Below, one piece after another: positions 11,074-22,414 of a stretch of DNA of 64,000 nucleotides. The notes under the pieces were generated by a model. That model worked only from the letters and a program-made list of their open reading frames with translations. It was not told the DNA's origin and did no database searches. The stretch's first letter is position 1, and each line of letters starts with the position of its first letter. Origin of the DNA: Thereva unica (lineage: Eukaryota; Arthropoda; Insecta; Diptera; Therevidae); assembly GCA_949987705.1 (NCBI GenBank), contig OX465282.1:60509922-60573921 (forward strand), read 5' to 3'. Position numbers and translations under genes: made by a program.

Positions 11074-11691
11074 TTATTCTAAAAATCTTAACAAAACTTC
11101 TTTTAAGTCCTTCAGTTCTTGTACCTTTTGCCTTTCAACAGCCACACTTTCTTCTTCTAACTCAATTAATTGATTCAACTGCTTTTCTTCTTTTTGGGCC
11201 TGCTCTTTCAAAAATTTTAGCACTTCATCTCCACTTTTTAATTTCTTAGCTGGCGTACTTTCAGTAAATAATTCCTCTGTAATATTACTGTTTTCAGGGA
11301 TTAAAGATTGAATTAAGGTTTCTTTTGGTGGATTGATGGTGTAAGAAGAACCATATATCTCGTTGAAAGCATCAAATTATGTCCAACAAGTGGCGTCTCT
11401 GCCACTTTCTTTGTTCCTCTTCTTTATCCGCATGCACGTTGTGTACATATTATTAAATTTCTTTTGGATTTCGTCCTTGGAAAATGGAAATGCCGGGTTT
11501 ATTTTCTTAATATTTTCCAATATTTTCCCCCACAGAACACTTTTCTTTCTTTTGCCGGCTCTAAATTCATTTTCGACTTTCAGCCTTTCGTCTATTACAA
11601 GTTTAGTATCACTTGCAGCCCATTTATTATATTGGTTATTTGGGCCTTCGTTGAAGATTTCACTAAAACATTTAACATTGATTAAAGACAC
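11074..11691 (-). pseudogene. Trihelix/MADF-type accessory protein of the Harbinger element
   Basis: The minus-strand frame from 11,691 has three conserved aromatic landmarks of a Myb/SANT-like trihelix: YNKWAASDTKLVIDE, KSVLWGKILENI and KDEIQKKFNNMY. It is cut by an in-frame TAA at 11,377-11,379, right after DATCWT. The same frame then continues for about 100 codons to a stop at 11,074. This later part is rich in Glu, Lys and Leu (EEKQLNQLIELEEESVAVER), consistent with a coiled coil. A short upstream start, MAEIETCDDF, with a possible GTAAGG donor lies near 11,739-11,775 and may be a first exon. The orientation opposite to the transposase is usual for the superfamily. Confidence 0.8.
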
Positions 11692-12489
11692 ATTTCTGAT
11701 AAACTAATTATTTTTTCAAACATAAATAAATCTCCCTTACCAAAAATCATCACAAGTTTCTATTTCAGCCATATTGATTTTTAAACTGTCACATTCAGCT
11801 GAAAAGCAACCTTCTTTTCTACAAAAACTGACTGCAAACTGCGGAGAACTTCAGGGTATGAACACTCTGCCACTGCTCAGTCAAAAACGTGAACATGCTG
11901 CTTCTGTGCAGTGAACGACGTGAACATTCTACTACTGAGAAATCAGTCAGTACTAACAAACGTGAATACGGGCTTTCATTTATCTCATTATCCGAATACA
12001 AATTCATCATTATAGATGAATTAAACAAGTGAGGTGTTCTTGTTTTAAATTGGCACCCACCTCCCCTTTGGTGAGATGTACTGGACTTTTGAAATTCCAA
12101 TTGTTTTTAACTTGCAATAAATCGATGAATCGTTATCTTAAAGCACAACACTGTTGTGAAAATCGTCTCTAGATACCCAAAAAAGCTTTTGCTCCTGAAC
12201 CATGGTCCCTCGTGTATGAATGGCCAATAGCATACTCAAGTAGACTGGCTCTCGTTCGATTGCATAGGTAAAGCTAAAGCATCAATGGATGCGATTGGCG
12301 GACTGCCTGGTAAAATAATACTAGCCTATGTCTATGCCGATGCGGATGCAATTATATGTTCATGGATGTAGCCGCAGCGGAGCATGCATACAGATGGTGA
12401 CATATCCAAACGTACATGCGTTGCATTCGTTGACAGGGTGTGTATTCAAATGCGACCTGACGGAATATTCCGTGAATGGAATGCATGAC

Positions 12490-12930
12490 ATGCAAAAGTT
12501 TTTTGCCAATACTTTTTAATTACACGTTTTATTGCAAAACTGATTATAACATTTTTTGTACGCAATTTAATTTCCCACATTTTTTTGTTGTAACGTTTTC
12601 CTATAAAGTTGATATTTATGGGCTTATTACACCTTTCATTTGCGATGAAAATTTACACCAACAAATATGTGTGTTATAAAATTCTGTAAAAATTTTGCTT
12701 TAAACATTTTTTTGTAGCAATTATTCTTTAGCCGCTATTCAGCGCCAAACTTTTCATATATCAATGCACATAAATGTTCATACAAATAATTGAGAAATTT
12801 CTTTGGTGCACTCTTTTCCACAGGCCTCCTGAAACAAAAAATGTGGGAAATTAAATTGCGTACAAAAAACGTTATAATCAGTTTTGCAATAAAACGTGGA
12901 ATTAAAAAGTATTGGCAAAAAAATACTTTA
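12490..12930. repeat. Inverted repeat element with about 90-bp arms
   Basis: The left arm (about 12,495-12,585; AAAAGTTTTTTGCCAATACT, then GCAATTTAATTTCCCACAT) is matched in reverse by the right arm (about 12,835-12,925; ATGTGGGAAATTAAATTGCG, then AGTATTGGCAAAAAAATACT). The spacer is about 250 bp. No coding sequence is recognised and no clear target duplication was found. It is probably a MITE. Confidence 0.6.
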
Positions 12931-12999
12931 GAATTCACATTTTTCCGACACTTAAAGCACTATAACTCGTGCAATATTAGCCCTACCTAAAAATTATTA

Positions 13000-14755
13000 T
13001 AACAAAAATTATAGATAATTGTGTGTTCTATAATTCTTAGGCAGGATTTTTTTATGGCGGCTTAACCGTTAACGAAATATAGTGCAAAGAAAGTGATATA
13101 ATAGCTCTGGAGTTTTCAAATTCTAAAAATTGGTCCATTTATGTATATGCTTGAAGAATTTCAGTTAAACACTCCTCAATAAATATCGAAATTAAAAATA
13201 TCATTAAAATACTTGTCGTGCAGACTGACATAAAATATGTCACCTTAAATTTATCACATTTAAATACCGTAAAATGTTTCAATTTCAAGCACTTTAGCGA
13301 ACAAGGCGAAATCATGAGAAACGAGAAATCTTCTGCCCACAAGTCATAAATTGCACAGACCATAACTTAATTTCCATAATTTCTATTCAAAGCGATGACA
13401 AATTGCGTCGTCAAGAGCAACTAAGAGATTACCCACAATCCTCCTACTGTCAACGACGTCCTTTCGACAAAATCCAAACCAAAAACTTCAGTCCATACAA
13501 GATAAATGGGCAAAGATAAGAAGGAACATAAACGTTTGGTAATTAAACGACGTCAATTAATCAAAACTGGGGTCACTTATAAGCACAAAACTTCCTTAGG
13601 TCGCTTCTTGAATGTTCTTGGAAAGTCGTGGGAGCAATTATAATCCAAGCCATATAATCCATAACTCCCAAGCGAAAAACCACACACATGCAGCTCTAGC
13701 CAAGACATATTTTGGGTCGATTCCTAACCAACGAAGAACTTGTGCAGTACAAATTCTGGGAATACTGAAACTCAAGACCATCGTTCCGTGTAGCAGAGAT
13801 TCCTTTCGAGATTACGCTCCCGAAGAGGATTCATAAAGAATCTGTTAATTGTGGCATATTTTTTAATCGTCATCGAGATAGCAGCAGTCTTTATGAGTTT
13901 CGTCTGACAAGATAGACATCGGGACTCAGGTAGCTAATTGTCGCCCACTGCGCGTGGGCTAGATGGCACCTGTTGAGTTACACAGCCTCAATGAACAGAA
14001 GCCAGTTGATGTGATTTACTCCAACCCCACATGTTTGGATATGCATAGACGAAACTTACGAACAACCTTATAGCAAATTAATTAATTACTTCTTTAGTTC
14101 TCACGTGTGTCTCCCAGAGCAAATTGTCCGGCAGTCTTAATTTAAGCCATTTTGTGACTATCGCACCATCTTAATCGGGTTTAGATACACTTAATAGAAT
14201 TAATATCTTGGGAAATTTGTGTTTTCGGCACAATAGAAAAGAATCTTAACGTAACATAATTGGACGATATAGAGAGATCGGCATCGTCTGGTCAGTCAGG
14301 GAGTAGATCAAAGATATCGCAAAACTGACAATAACATAATTCAATCATGAGAAAGTCATCGATGACGGGAAGTCCACGCTCAATTATTGAATTTACGTCA
14401 GGGAATTAAACTGAGACTATAAAGAATCTGGAAACTTCAAACTAACGCCGCGAAAGGAGCGAAGAGTTCTCATATGCTGCGGGGTCAATTATGCAAAAGC
14501 AAATAAACCTTAATCGCACAAAAAAAGGTTTGGTCAACAGCGTTCAAGCATGCTTTAGTTGTGTGAAACAGGAAGAGAGACCGACGATAAACCGGGAATG
14601 GCTTATAGACTTTGGGCCATTTGTAATCGCAAGGGCAACAATAAATATTCATAATGCTTAATGTGGTTTAAATTCTGCACTATTAATTGCGAAATATGAT
14701 AAGTTTATAAACAATCGTTAAACTTCGGCGTTTTAATTACGGTTTTTGCCATTTT
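13000..14755. other. No recognisable gene or repeat
   Basis: I see no domain, LTR or inverted repeat here. It could be single-copy intergenic sequence. The open frame at 13,612-13,836 has no recognisable motif. Confidence 0.4.
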
Positions 14756-14757
14756 TT

Positions 14758-14925
14758 TATGTGATAGACTAGAGGCTTAGTGAAAGCCCCTTTGTACTGT
14801 TCGACAATCTATTTTTTTTTTTTTTTTTGGTATAGAGTGCAATGACGTACAGCAGCTCTAGTCGGAAGATAGAGAGAAGAAAGAAAGAGGGAAGTAGGAT
14901 GGACATAGCCGCGTTATTTTTGAAG
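14758..14925 (-). mobile_element. LINE 3' end fragment, minus strand
   Basis: The reverse complement ends GTCTATCACATAAAAAAA and matches 7,860-7,970. A T run at 14,812-14,828 lies within it. The segment is non-coding. Confidence 0.55.
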
Positions 14926-14929
14926 TGTT

Positions 14930-15355
14930 AAATTCTTTAGGCACGATTGGCACTTCTTCGCCAGGGGTAAAAACAAAGAATTCGCGTCACGCGCACTTTT
15001 GTTGTACACCCGTTTCTGGGCACTTGTGGCTATATAGCTGGCTAGAGCATGGAAACTTTTGGTTGAGCTCCACCTACAGACAGCAGCGTATAATTATAAT
15101 GGTATAATGCGAAGCAAAATAGCCCCCCGCGCTTGGTGGGAGAGATTACGTTTCAATGTTGCAATGCAGAAGCTGCTCTCAGCATATATTTCATATTCTC
15201 GCAATGCAGACGCTGCTCTCAAAACTCAGGTCATATTCTCGCACACATTCATTTCATATTCTCGCAATGCAGACGCCGCTCTTAGCATTCATTTCATTCC
15301 CTCGCATATGTACCATCGCTGCTGTCTGTTGCTAGAGCTCGACCAAAAGTGGCCC
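14930..15355 (+). repeat. Third copy of the foldback repeat family, one arm only
   Basis: It begins TTAAATTCTTTAGGCACGAT and runs through CACCCGTTTCTGGGCACTTG, TGGTGGGAGAGATT and GCAATGCAGACGCTGCTCTC. It matches the right arm of the 4.2-5.5 kb repeat in reverse orientation. It stops near 15,355 and runs into the next repeat family. Only one arm is present, so it is either truncated or a half-element. Confidence 0.65.
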
Positions 15356-15429
15356 TGCTATTTTCAGCTACATGGCTGCAATCTATATAAATATAATTGA
15401 AGTGTCTGTGTGTGATTTCAAAATAATTG

Positions 15430-17130
15430 TGTTTTCTTAATTTCATATGGTTATTTACATGATTTTAAAATGAAATCACGCATTTTTTAAATGTTTGTCT
15501 GTCTGTCTGTTTTTTCGGGCTAATCTCGGAAACGGCTAATCCGAATGGGATGGGACTTTCACTGGAAGATTCAGTATTTTGGCGAGCATGTTTTAGGCTA
15601 TTTATACATATACACTATATATTAGCTCTACCTGCATGTATGTAAGGATGTATGTATGTATATAGACAAATATTGAAAATTGATTTTTACCTACTTACTT
15701 CCATATAACCGTTCAACTTCAAATTTTGCACACATGTACAGTTCACGAGACGATGCAACCTGACCATTTTGCAAAAAAAAACAAAAACAAGATGGCCGTT
15801 TCAAGGTGGCGGCCGAATGTCGCTATTGTGTTCGCCGACCGCCGACATGGGTAACAAATGATAAGTATAATATAATTTTCTATTTGATGTCATTCCAAAT
15901 TCAAAATAGCGGCCGGAACAAAATAGCGGCCGGAACAAAATAGCGGCCAACAAAAAATGTCAGATTACTTTTTTATTTACACCGCGATAGGCATGGATAT
16001 CAACTGAAAGGATATTGCAAGTAAAATAAAGGAAAGTAGACAAATATGGAAAACCATTTAATTTTTTAATGAAATTTTTTATTAAATGTTCCGTTTTGTA
16101 CAGTTAAAGTGTTTAAAAAATATCTTAATACTACTATCCAACTTTCGATAAACAAATATATTGCCTGTGATTGGCACAACAGAAAAAATTAATAAATTAC
16201 AAAAACATTGCAAATTTCAAGCAAAACAAAAACTCCTACAAATATGGAATACATAACAAATAAAAATGAATTCATATAAAATATACAAAAATAAATAACA
16301 AATTCAACGTTTTTATATGTCGGATTTTCTCCTTTACTATAGAGCCGAAATAGGGTTGAACATTATAGTATTTGGAAGCTTTTAAAACACCCATTTGTTT
16401 TCTCGAACAGCAGATATTGCATTTTGCATTTGTGTATTATCCCAAAGCTGTTTTTTCTCGCCATAGACATATCTTATATAAAATAATATATAAGATTACA
16501 AACATAAATTAGATATAACTAAACATTATGAAAATTACACCAAAAACTACAAAATTTCATTGGAATATAAACATGGAATACTATTCCATATTTCCACCCT
16601 CTAAGGTATTCCATATTGCGGTAACAACTAAAAAAAATTCCAAAAATTATATTTCTTTTACACGACAAGCTACACCAAAATTTTGTACATAGATGTTACC
16701 ACAAACCGGACTAACACAGTCTAAAAATTCAATTGCCTAAATTTATCAACACATTCCAATTCATAATAACACTAACAGAAATCTTAAAAAAAGTTTTCCA
16801 GATGTGACAATTTGAAAAAGCTGTTTTCTGAGCAGTAAGCGTGCTCCCGCCTTGACGTTTGATTATAAATTGTTAGGTTATACATATGCCTGGGCTTAGG
16901 AAACTAAATTGTCAAATGAGCTGTTGAAGCAGGCACCAAAAATACCGTGGTATTCCATTTTAGTATGCTATTCCATATTTGTATACTTTCCTCTACTATT
17001 AGCTTATACACAAAATGGCGAACTACCTTTTTTACAACGCTCTCGGTATGGATACCAAATAAAAGTGTATGATGAGTATAGTACAGTAAGCTGGGTGACT
17101 TCATTTTAAATATCGGTCACCACAAAATAG
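15430..17130 (+). repeat. Left arm of large inverted repeat pair, split by a MITE
   Basis: Excluding the MITE at 16,029-16,993, this segment is matched in reverse orientation by 21,500-22,335. Shared landmarks are GGCTAATCTCGGAAACGGCT, CATATATTAGCTCTACCTG-like words, GATGGCCGTTTCAAGGTGGC and CGCTCTCGGTATGGATACCA. The motif of a GTCTGTCTGTCTGT run followed by a conserved TCGGAAACGGCTAATCCGA block is common in dispersed insect repeats, but I cannot name the family. A third, partial copy is at 55,560-55,745. Confidence 0.7.
16029..16993. mobile_element. TA-target MITE (Tc1/mariner-like)
   Basis: The ends are 23-bp inverted repeats, left AAGGAAAGTAGACAAATATG and right, read inwards, GAGGAAAGTATACAAATATG. 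They are flanked by TA at 16,027-16,028 and 16,994-16,995. The inverted partner arm near 21,740 reads CAAGTAGAATACTATTAGC without the insertion, so it acts as an empty site and supports a TA duplication. No transposase frame is present; the inner part is AT-rich with more small palindromes such as GGAATACTATTCC. Confidence 0.75.
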
Positions 17131-17573
17131 CGCAAGACATATGATAGTCCAAAAGGTAAAAAACAAAAAATATAGATTAAAAAACTTAAAAATATGCTTT
17201 TATTTAAAAACTACATAGCAAAAACCCGCGTGCGTCGCAACGATTTTTAATAAAACAAAATTATGTGTGCATAGGCCGGAATAAGAAAAGGGTATAATGA
17301 AACAAAGAACAAATCTGCAAGACATGATTTGGGATATATAAAAAACTTTAGAGTTGACTATAAAAATATGTTACCTACAACTTTTTTTTAAAATTCGAGG
17401 TTAACCATCGGAAAACTTTTATACTACGTGCACAACAGATTCCTAGCCAATTTTATTCAGAATAAGTCTTATGCGGGTAGATTTTGACGTTCTCAGATTA
17501 TTGGCACCCTGAACTTGCCCCATGACGAACGTGGCTTGAGACGAAGATTGCCAACATTTTTAGACGATACTAC

Positions 17574-18088
17574 CAGGGCCGGACTATCGCCTACGCCAAC
17601 AACGCCATGGCGTAGGGCGGCACATTACTAGGGGCGACAATAATGTGAATTTTTTTTTTTTAATATTTTGGAATGAAATTTTTTTTATTTATTTTTTTTT
17701 AATACATACTATTCTACGGTTTTTTAATTAGTACTTTTCGAGCTTTTTTCTGAGCAAAATCGTCAATTAACAATTTGACATCTAGAGATCAATTAAGCTC
17801 AGCTTCAATGCACAATATTGCAAATGAATAAAGTCTTTCGTCACCTACACTGGCACGTAAATAATTTTTTATTCTCTTTAACACTGAGAAAGATCTTTCA
17901 CCACTACAATTATATAATAATTGTATAAAATCATTATATTAAATAATCATATAATATGTTATAATATTATTATCGTTATATTTACCCTATATATATAGGT
18001 AAAAAATTTAAGTTTCCAAAAACGCTAGCCTTAAGGAATCGGCAACTTGCGATTGGCGTGGGGCGGCACTTGGTCTAGTCCGACCCTG
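17574..18088. mobile_element. hAT-derived short element, 8-bp duplication GATACTAC
   Basis: The ends are CAGGGCCGGACTATCGCCTA and, inverted, CAGGGTCGGACTAGACCAAG. The 8-bp direct repeat GATACTAC flanks it exactly (17,566-17,573 and 18,089-18,096), as expected for hAT transposons. The inverted copy near 24,990 lacks it. It retains 64 codons of a transposase carboxy end on the minus strand, so it is an internal-deletion derivative of an autonomous element and not an unrelated MITE. Confidence 0.9.
17714..17905 (-). pseudogene. hAT transposase C-terminal dimerisation fragment
   Basis: The minus-strand frame begins SGERSFSVLKRIKNYLRASV, continues with DERLYSFAILCIEAELN, and after one in-frame stop ends with LLIDDFAQKKARKV. 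The ERSFS...LKRIK...LR...ERL order is that of the hAT family C-terminal dimerisation region, most like the ZMYM/zinc-finger-type transposases. The DDE core is deleted. One stop codon shows that even the remnant is decaying. It is too short for the usual gene callers. Confidence 0.85.
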
Positions 18089-18376
18089 GATACTACAGAT
18101 TTGATCCTAAAAAGGACAGTTGCTGCTTCCCGTTTTCGTGTTTCGTCGTTTCCGGTCATACCGCCCGCACCGGCATTGGTTAACAATCCACTGTAATCCA
18201 CGCTTGTTTATAAACGATATGTTAGATATTTCACTTGTAAGTATTACAATTTTTGTGGCATTACTGAGTTGAGTCGATTAAGTTGAGTTGATATTTTGGA
18301 AATCGCCATAAATGTCTCTCATCAAAATTTCCTCGTCTATTACGAACTGTACAATTTAAAAAGGTTTCGCTGGAAG

Positions 18377-18492
18377 GATGGCGTAGCCCAGGGCGACAGA
18401 GCTTAGGGATGCCAAACTGGATGACAACTGCTCAGAATCGGGACCGGTGGAGAGAACAATTGCGAGAGGCCAGGACCGGATCCCGGTTGTAG
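18377..18492 (+). pseudogene. Non-LTR retrotransposon C-terminal remnant
   Basis: The frame ends LGMPNWMTTAQNRDRWREQL followed by REARTGSRL and a TAG. The pattern of a conserved Trp, then AQ(N)RDRWR, is typical of the very end of some LINE ORF2 proteins. Only about 37 codons remain. It lies just upstream of the env remnant, within the same inserted block. Confidence 0.6.
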
Positions 18493-18630
18493 CGCCGTTA
18501 AAGAAGAAAAATAGGTGTTCACTGCACTGCATACACATATTAGTTTCTACTGTAGAATCATGCATGGAAAAAAACAGTCCCCTTAACAGCCTTCCGAGAC
18601 ATATAAGACGCTTTCAACAACTTCTGAATT

Positions 18631-20334
18631 GTGGCGATCCAGGTGTTCCTCGCCGAAAATCTTAATTTCTGGAATTGCGCCCGGTGCAAGTGCACCATTT
18701 GCCCCTATGAAAGCGCCGCCTCTGTGTGTACCCGTGGAACAGATACATATTGCAATACAACAACCGATCATTTCATTCGACAATTGGAATATTTGAGAGA
18801 ACAAGGTCATTACTTAAGGAGAAATAACACTACCATCAGAAGAAAAAGAGGAGCCTTAAATATTGTGCACATAGCCAACTCATTATTTGGAGTACTCGAC
18901 TCAAATTATGCTTAACGAATGGAAACTACTATTAACAATATGCGAGAAAATGACGAGCAAATTCTTACATTGGTTAAGAATCAGACGTCAGTCATAGACA
19001 ACACCATTCAACTAATGAAACAGACTCAATTAGAGAACCAAAAGCACTTCGAAGAGATCAACAGATTTATTAAAGACACTATCCAAGTGACTTCCATGGT
19101 TGGCGAAGAGATACATCAACAGAAGTTAGATAAGTTGTATAACCAAGCAGCAGCCAGGCTACTGATAATGATGGAAAATTACAGAAGACTACAAGATTCT
19201 CTTATACGAATGGTCATAGACAGTCATCACGGGAAAATAAATCCAAGCATTGTAACACCAGATCAAATGACAATTAAAATGCCAAACATCAAAGATAATT
19301 TGCCATTCTCACTACAATTACCTCCAGTATCCAATGTTTTAGAATTATATAGTCTTATAACGATTGAAACAGGAATTACGCCTACATGTCTTATTTTCAA
19401 ATTAAAGATTCCACTTGCAACCTACGAACGTTTCGAACTACTCCACATTAGTCCAGTACCATGGTTACAGGATGGAAAAGCAAAAATGATTTTCATTGAG
19501 AACAATTACCTCATCGTGGATATGCACAGAGACCAGTACTATGCATTGAAGGGCCAAGAATTAGCATTGTGCACCATCAGCACTACTCTACAATATATGT
19601 GTAAGCAACACCATCTTATGTTCCGCGCTAGTCAAAAATCTACCATCTGTGAATTAGATATACTCATTCATGGATCTTCATTGAATAACTGTCAAGTAAT
19701 AGAAGTCAACAACGGACCTAGATGGATTCAGCTTTTCCAACGAAATCATTGGTTATACGTAGCCTTCAAACAGACTATCATCAACATCATTTGTACGGAA
19801 GACACCTATCAAAAAACATTGTATGGCAGAGGTATTATTGAAATGGAGGATGACTGCATCATAAAGGACGAATTCACAACGATTCAGCCACACAAGTTAT
19901 ATGCGTCATCATTTAAAACGTCATTTGTTGCATCAACAAATAATTTCAACATCAGCAAATTACCACAAATAACAGAAATAAAGCATGATATCATCGCAGT
20001 CAACGACTTATCAGATGAATATGCAAAAATACACAAAGGAGTAAATGAACTAAAGGAAGCTGAAAGAGGTGTTTCACGGTTCCAGCATCACGATATTCAT
20101 CAGTATACCATAGCATATATCAGTCTTGCTCTTGGTAATGCTGTAATAGCATTTTTGTGCTTCAAACTTAAAAATCCTATAGTTACAACTGATAGTGAAA
20201 CGTCTCAACAGTCCAAACCACCAACAGCCACATCAAAGCTAAAAACTAAAGCGTCCACGAAGAATCAACGTGACCAACGTAATCCAGCATTCACCTTCGA
20301 CTTGGATAATGATACCTTTGTGGCTTTATTTTAG
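18631..20334 (+). pseudogene. Errantivirus-type env (fusion glycoprotein) remnant
   Basis: This is an insect endogenous retrovirus envelope of the gypsy/baculovirus-F class, which would act as a membrane fusion glycoprotein. The first part (94 codons, 18,631-18,915) is Cys-rich and contains a furin-type site RRKRG followed by a hydrophobic fusion-peptide-like stretch. An in-frame TAA at 18,913-18,915 breaks the frame. The same frame then stays open for 471 codons (18,919-20,334). That part starts with a heptad-like region, has a Cys-rich ectodomain, and ends with one hydrophobic membrane segment (around residues 395-417) and a basic cytoplasmic tail. The surface-subunit amino end and signal peptide are missing. 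No gag or pol lies next to it. The long open frame is notable, but the internal stop and missing start argue for a pseudogene. Confidence 0.8.
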
Positions 20335-20805
20335 AAAATAAAAACAAAAAAAAAAACCTTAATCATGCATAAAATAAATTGCACTTAAAATTAATTACGT
20401 GCATATAATAACATTTTTTGACTCAGTCGAACCAATTTCATGTACTGCTTATTTTGCAAAATCAGCGAATTCCACATTTATAGAAATTAATTTTTTACCT
20501 TTAACCCTTACATAGCAAATAAGTTTCTTGTATATATAGCCCAATAATAAAATAAAGAATTCAGTTATTCACAAGAAAGTAACTCGTGCGTTTCAATTTT
20601 ATTGTCAAGTTTATTTTCTTCATCCAAAGCTAGCGTAGCACAAGTTTAAGCACTTGGGCTAAATTATCCATCTGTACACTCGTTCAAGAACCTGGGAACA
20701 TTTACTTGGTATAGGTTTATGCACCTAAACCAAAACAATATTTAATCTCGTTGGCAGTAAATTAAGTTAACTTACACAGCGGTAAATATACCGCTATAAA
20801 AATTC
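20335..20805 (+). other. 3' flank of the env remnant, possible LTR piece
   Basis: An A-rich run directly follows the env stop (AAAACAAAAAAAAAAAACC), and AATAAAATAAAGAATTCAG near 20,548-20,565 could be a polyadenylation region. The inserted block ends at 20,805. ACGAACT occurs at both sides of the block (18,342-18,348 and 20,806-20,812) and may be the target duplication. No second LTR is available for comparison, so an LTR cannot be proven. Confidence 0.3.
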
Positions 20806-21499
20806 ACGAACTTTCAAACAACATCCAGCAGCTCACTGGCATCATTCTCATTAATCTCAGAACATTTTCTATTGTATATCCTATGTTGAGGAGAATACTA
20901 AATTCTGAGTTTTCCGATTGCGCTCTCATCTTTTGCTTTAAATGACGTTTTCCAATATGTCCCTAAATGAGTGATCATTTCAGACATGCATCAATATCAT
21001 CGGCCCACATATTTGTACGGACAGCCGGCTCCATTTGCCCGGTATTTATGCCAATAAAACAGTTACTCCCCAAAATAATTGGTTTTTACATCTTAAATCT
21101 CGCGGTGTTCTGTTAATAGATACTTTATTTGTCATAGTACGCTCATCGCATTCCCAGACAGCCATCATGCAGTTTTGTAAAACTTGAGATTTTTTCCACG
21201 CAGGTTTTTAGATTTGTTCCACGCAGGATTTTCCAAATGATCTTCTTAGATCGGTATCTTAAGCATAAAAGGAGCTGTTATTCCTGATGTGAGTAAAGTT
21301 GCTAAAATCTCTGCTACTGTCCTGATCTCATATTGGCCAAATAACCTACCTTTCGAAATGTTTAAAAGCGTGGGACTTTACCTATATTCTTATTTTATAA
21401 CTACTGCATCTTTTCGCTAGCGCCCCATACATTATATATACTGGCCTTAGCAAAATAGGTTTCATTCAACATAAGTTTTTACTTTGTAGTGCATTTTTA

Positions 21500-22335
21500 A
21501 ACAAAAGAATATTTTAAAGTTTTTTAAACTATATTTTTAGTTTTCTACCTTTTAATTTATTATTTATGTCTTCGGTTATTTTGTGGTGACCGATATTTAA
21601 AGTGAGGTCACCCAGCTTACTGTACTCTACTCATCATACACTTTTATTTGGTATCCATACCGAGAGCGTTGTAAAAAAATGCAGTCCGTCATTTTGTGTT
21701 GGCTGCCATTTTGAATTAGGAATTACGCCATCCAGCTAATAGTATTCTACTTGTCATATCCTTTCATTTGATACCAATACCGATCGATCTTGATGTAAAT
21801 AAAAACTAATCCGCCATCTGTTTTGGCCGTTATTTTGATCCGGCCGCCATTTTGAATTTGGAATGACACCAAATAGGTAATTATATTATACTTATCATTC
21901 CCTTTCATTTGATACCCATGTCGGTGGTCAGCGAGCACAAATGCGAAATTCGGCCGCCATCTTGAAACGGCCATCTTGTTTTTTTATAAAATGGTCAGAT
22001 TGCATCGTCACTTGAACTTTACATGTGTGCAAAATTTGAAGCTGATCGAATATTATGGAAGTGGGTCAAAAACAATTTTCAAGATTTGTCTACATACATA
22101 CTTCCATACATACATATAGGTAGAGCTAATATATAGTGCATATAAATAGCCTAAAACATGCCCGCCAAAATACTGAATCTTCCAGTGAAAGTCCCATCCC
22201 AATCGGATTAGTCATTTCCGAGACTAGCCCGAGCATACAGCGACATACAGACATAAAGAAACACAGCCATAAAGACAGACAAAAATTTTAAAACTGCGTG
22301 ATTTTGTTTTAAAATCATGTAAATAACCATATAAA
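21500..22335 (-). repeat. Right arm of large inverted repeat pair
   Basis: This is the reverse-orientation partner of 15,430-17,130 without the MITE. Landmarks are GGTATCCATACCGAGAGCGT, GGCCGCCATCTTGAAACGGC and CAGTGAAAGTCCCATCCCAA. It holds the empty site for the MITE at 16,029-16,993. No protein is encoded; short frames here are incidental. Confidence 0.7.
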
Positions 22336-22414
22336 ATCAAAACTAGTGGGATGTTGTGCCTAGAGACTAGCCACTCATTACGCTTTTTCATGGTATTCTT
22401 TCTGTTGAATAACA

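Larger units (their letters stand above)
9290..11965. mobile_element. Decayed PIF/Harbinger DNA transposon
   Basis: Two convergent genes lie between imperfect inverted repeats. The left end near 9,290-9,320 reads GTTTGGCAGTACTGACTGCA, and the right end near 11,940-11,965 reads, inverted, GTTTGTTAGTACTGACTG. The plus-strand gene is a HARBI1-type DDE transposase. The minus-strand gene is a trihelix/MADF-type DNA-binding accessory protein. This two-gene, opposite-orientation layout is typical of PIF/Harbinger, where the accessory protein helps nuclear import and end binding. A clean TWA duplication could not be read at the ends. Both genes carry stops or frameshifts, so the copy is dead. Confidence 0.8.
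17215..21430 (+). mobile_element. Helitron-like element copy 1, with two nested insertions
   Basis: The start (AGCAAAAACCCGCGTGCGTC) and the end (TTTTCGCTAGCGCCCCAT) match, in reverse orientation, the uninterrupted copy at 24,288-25,300. Matching parts are 17,215-17,573, 18,097-18,348 and 20,813-21,430. The reverse complement of the start reads GGTTTTTGCTAG, and a CTAG end fits the CTRR terminus of Helitrons/Helentrons. No Rep/helicase gene is present, so this is a non-autonomous copy. Superfamily assignment rests on the end only and is tentative. Insertions are a hAT derivative (17,574-18,088) and a 2.5-kb env-bearing segment (18,349-20,805). Confidence 0.55.

Noticed and set aside
9290..11965. 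Active Harbinger element
   Set aside because: In-frame stops and a frameshift in the transposase, and a stop in the accessory gene.
18349..20805. Complete endogenous retrovirus
   Set aside because: No gag, pol, paired LTRs or primer site found; only env and flanks.
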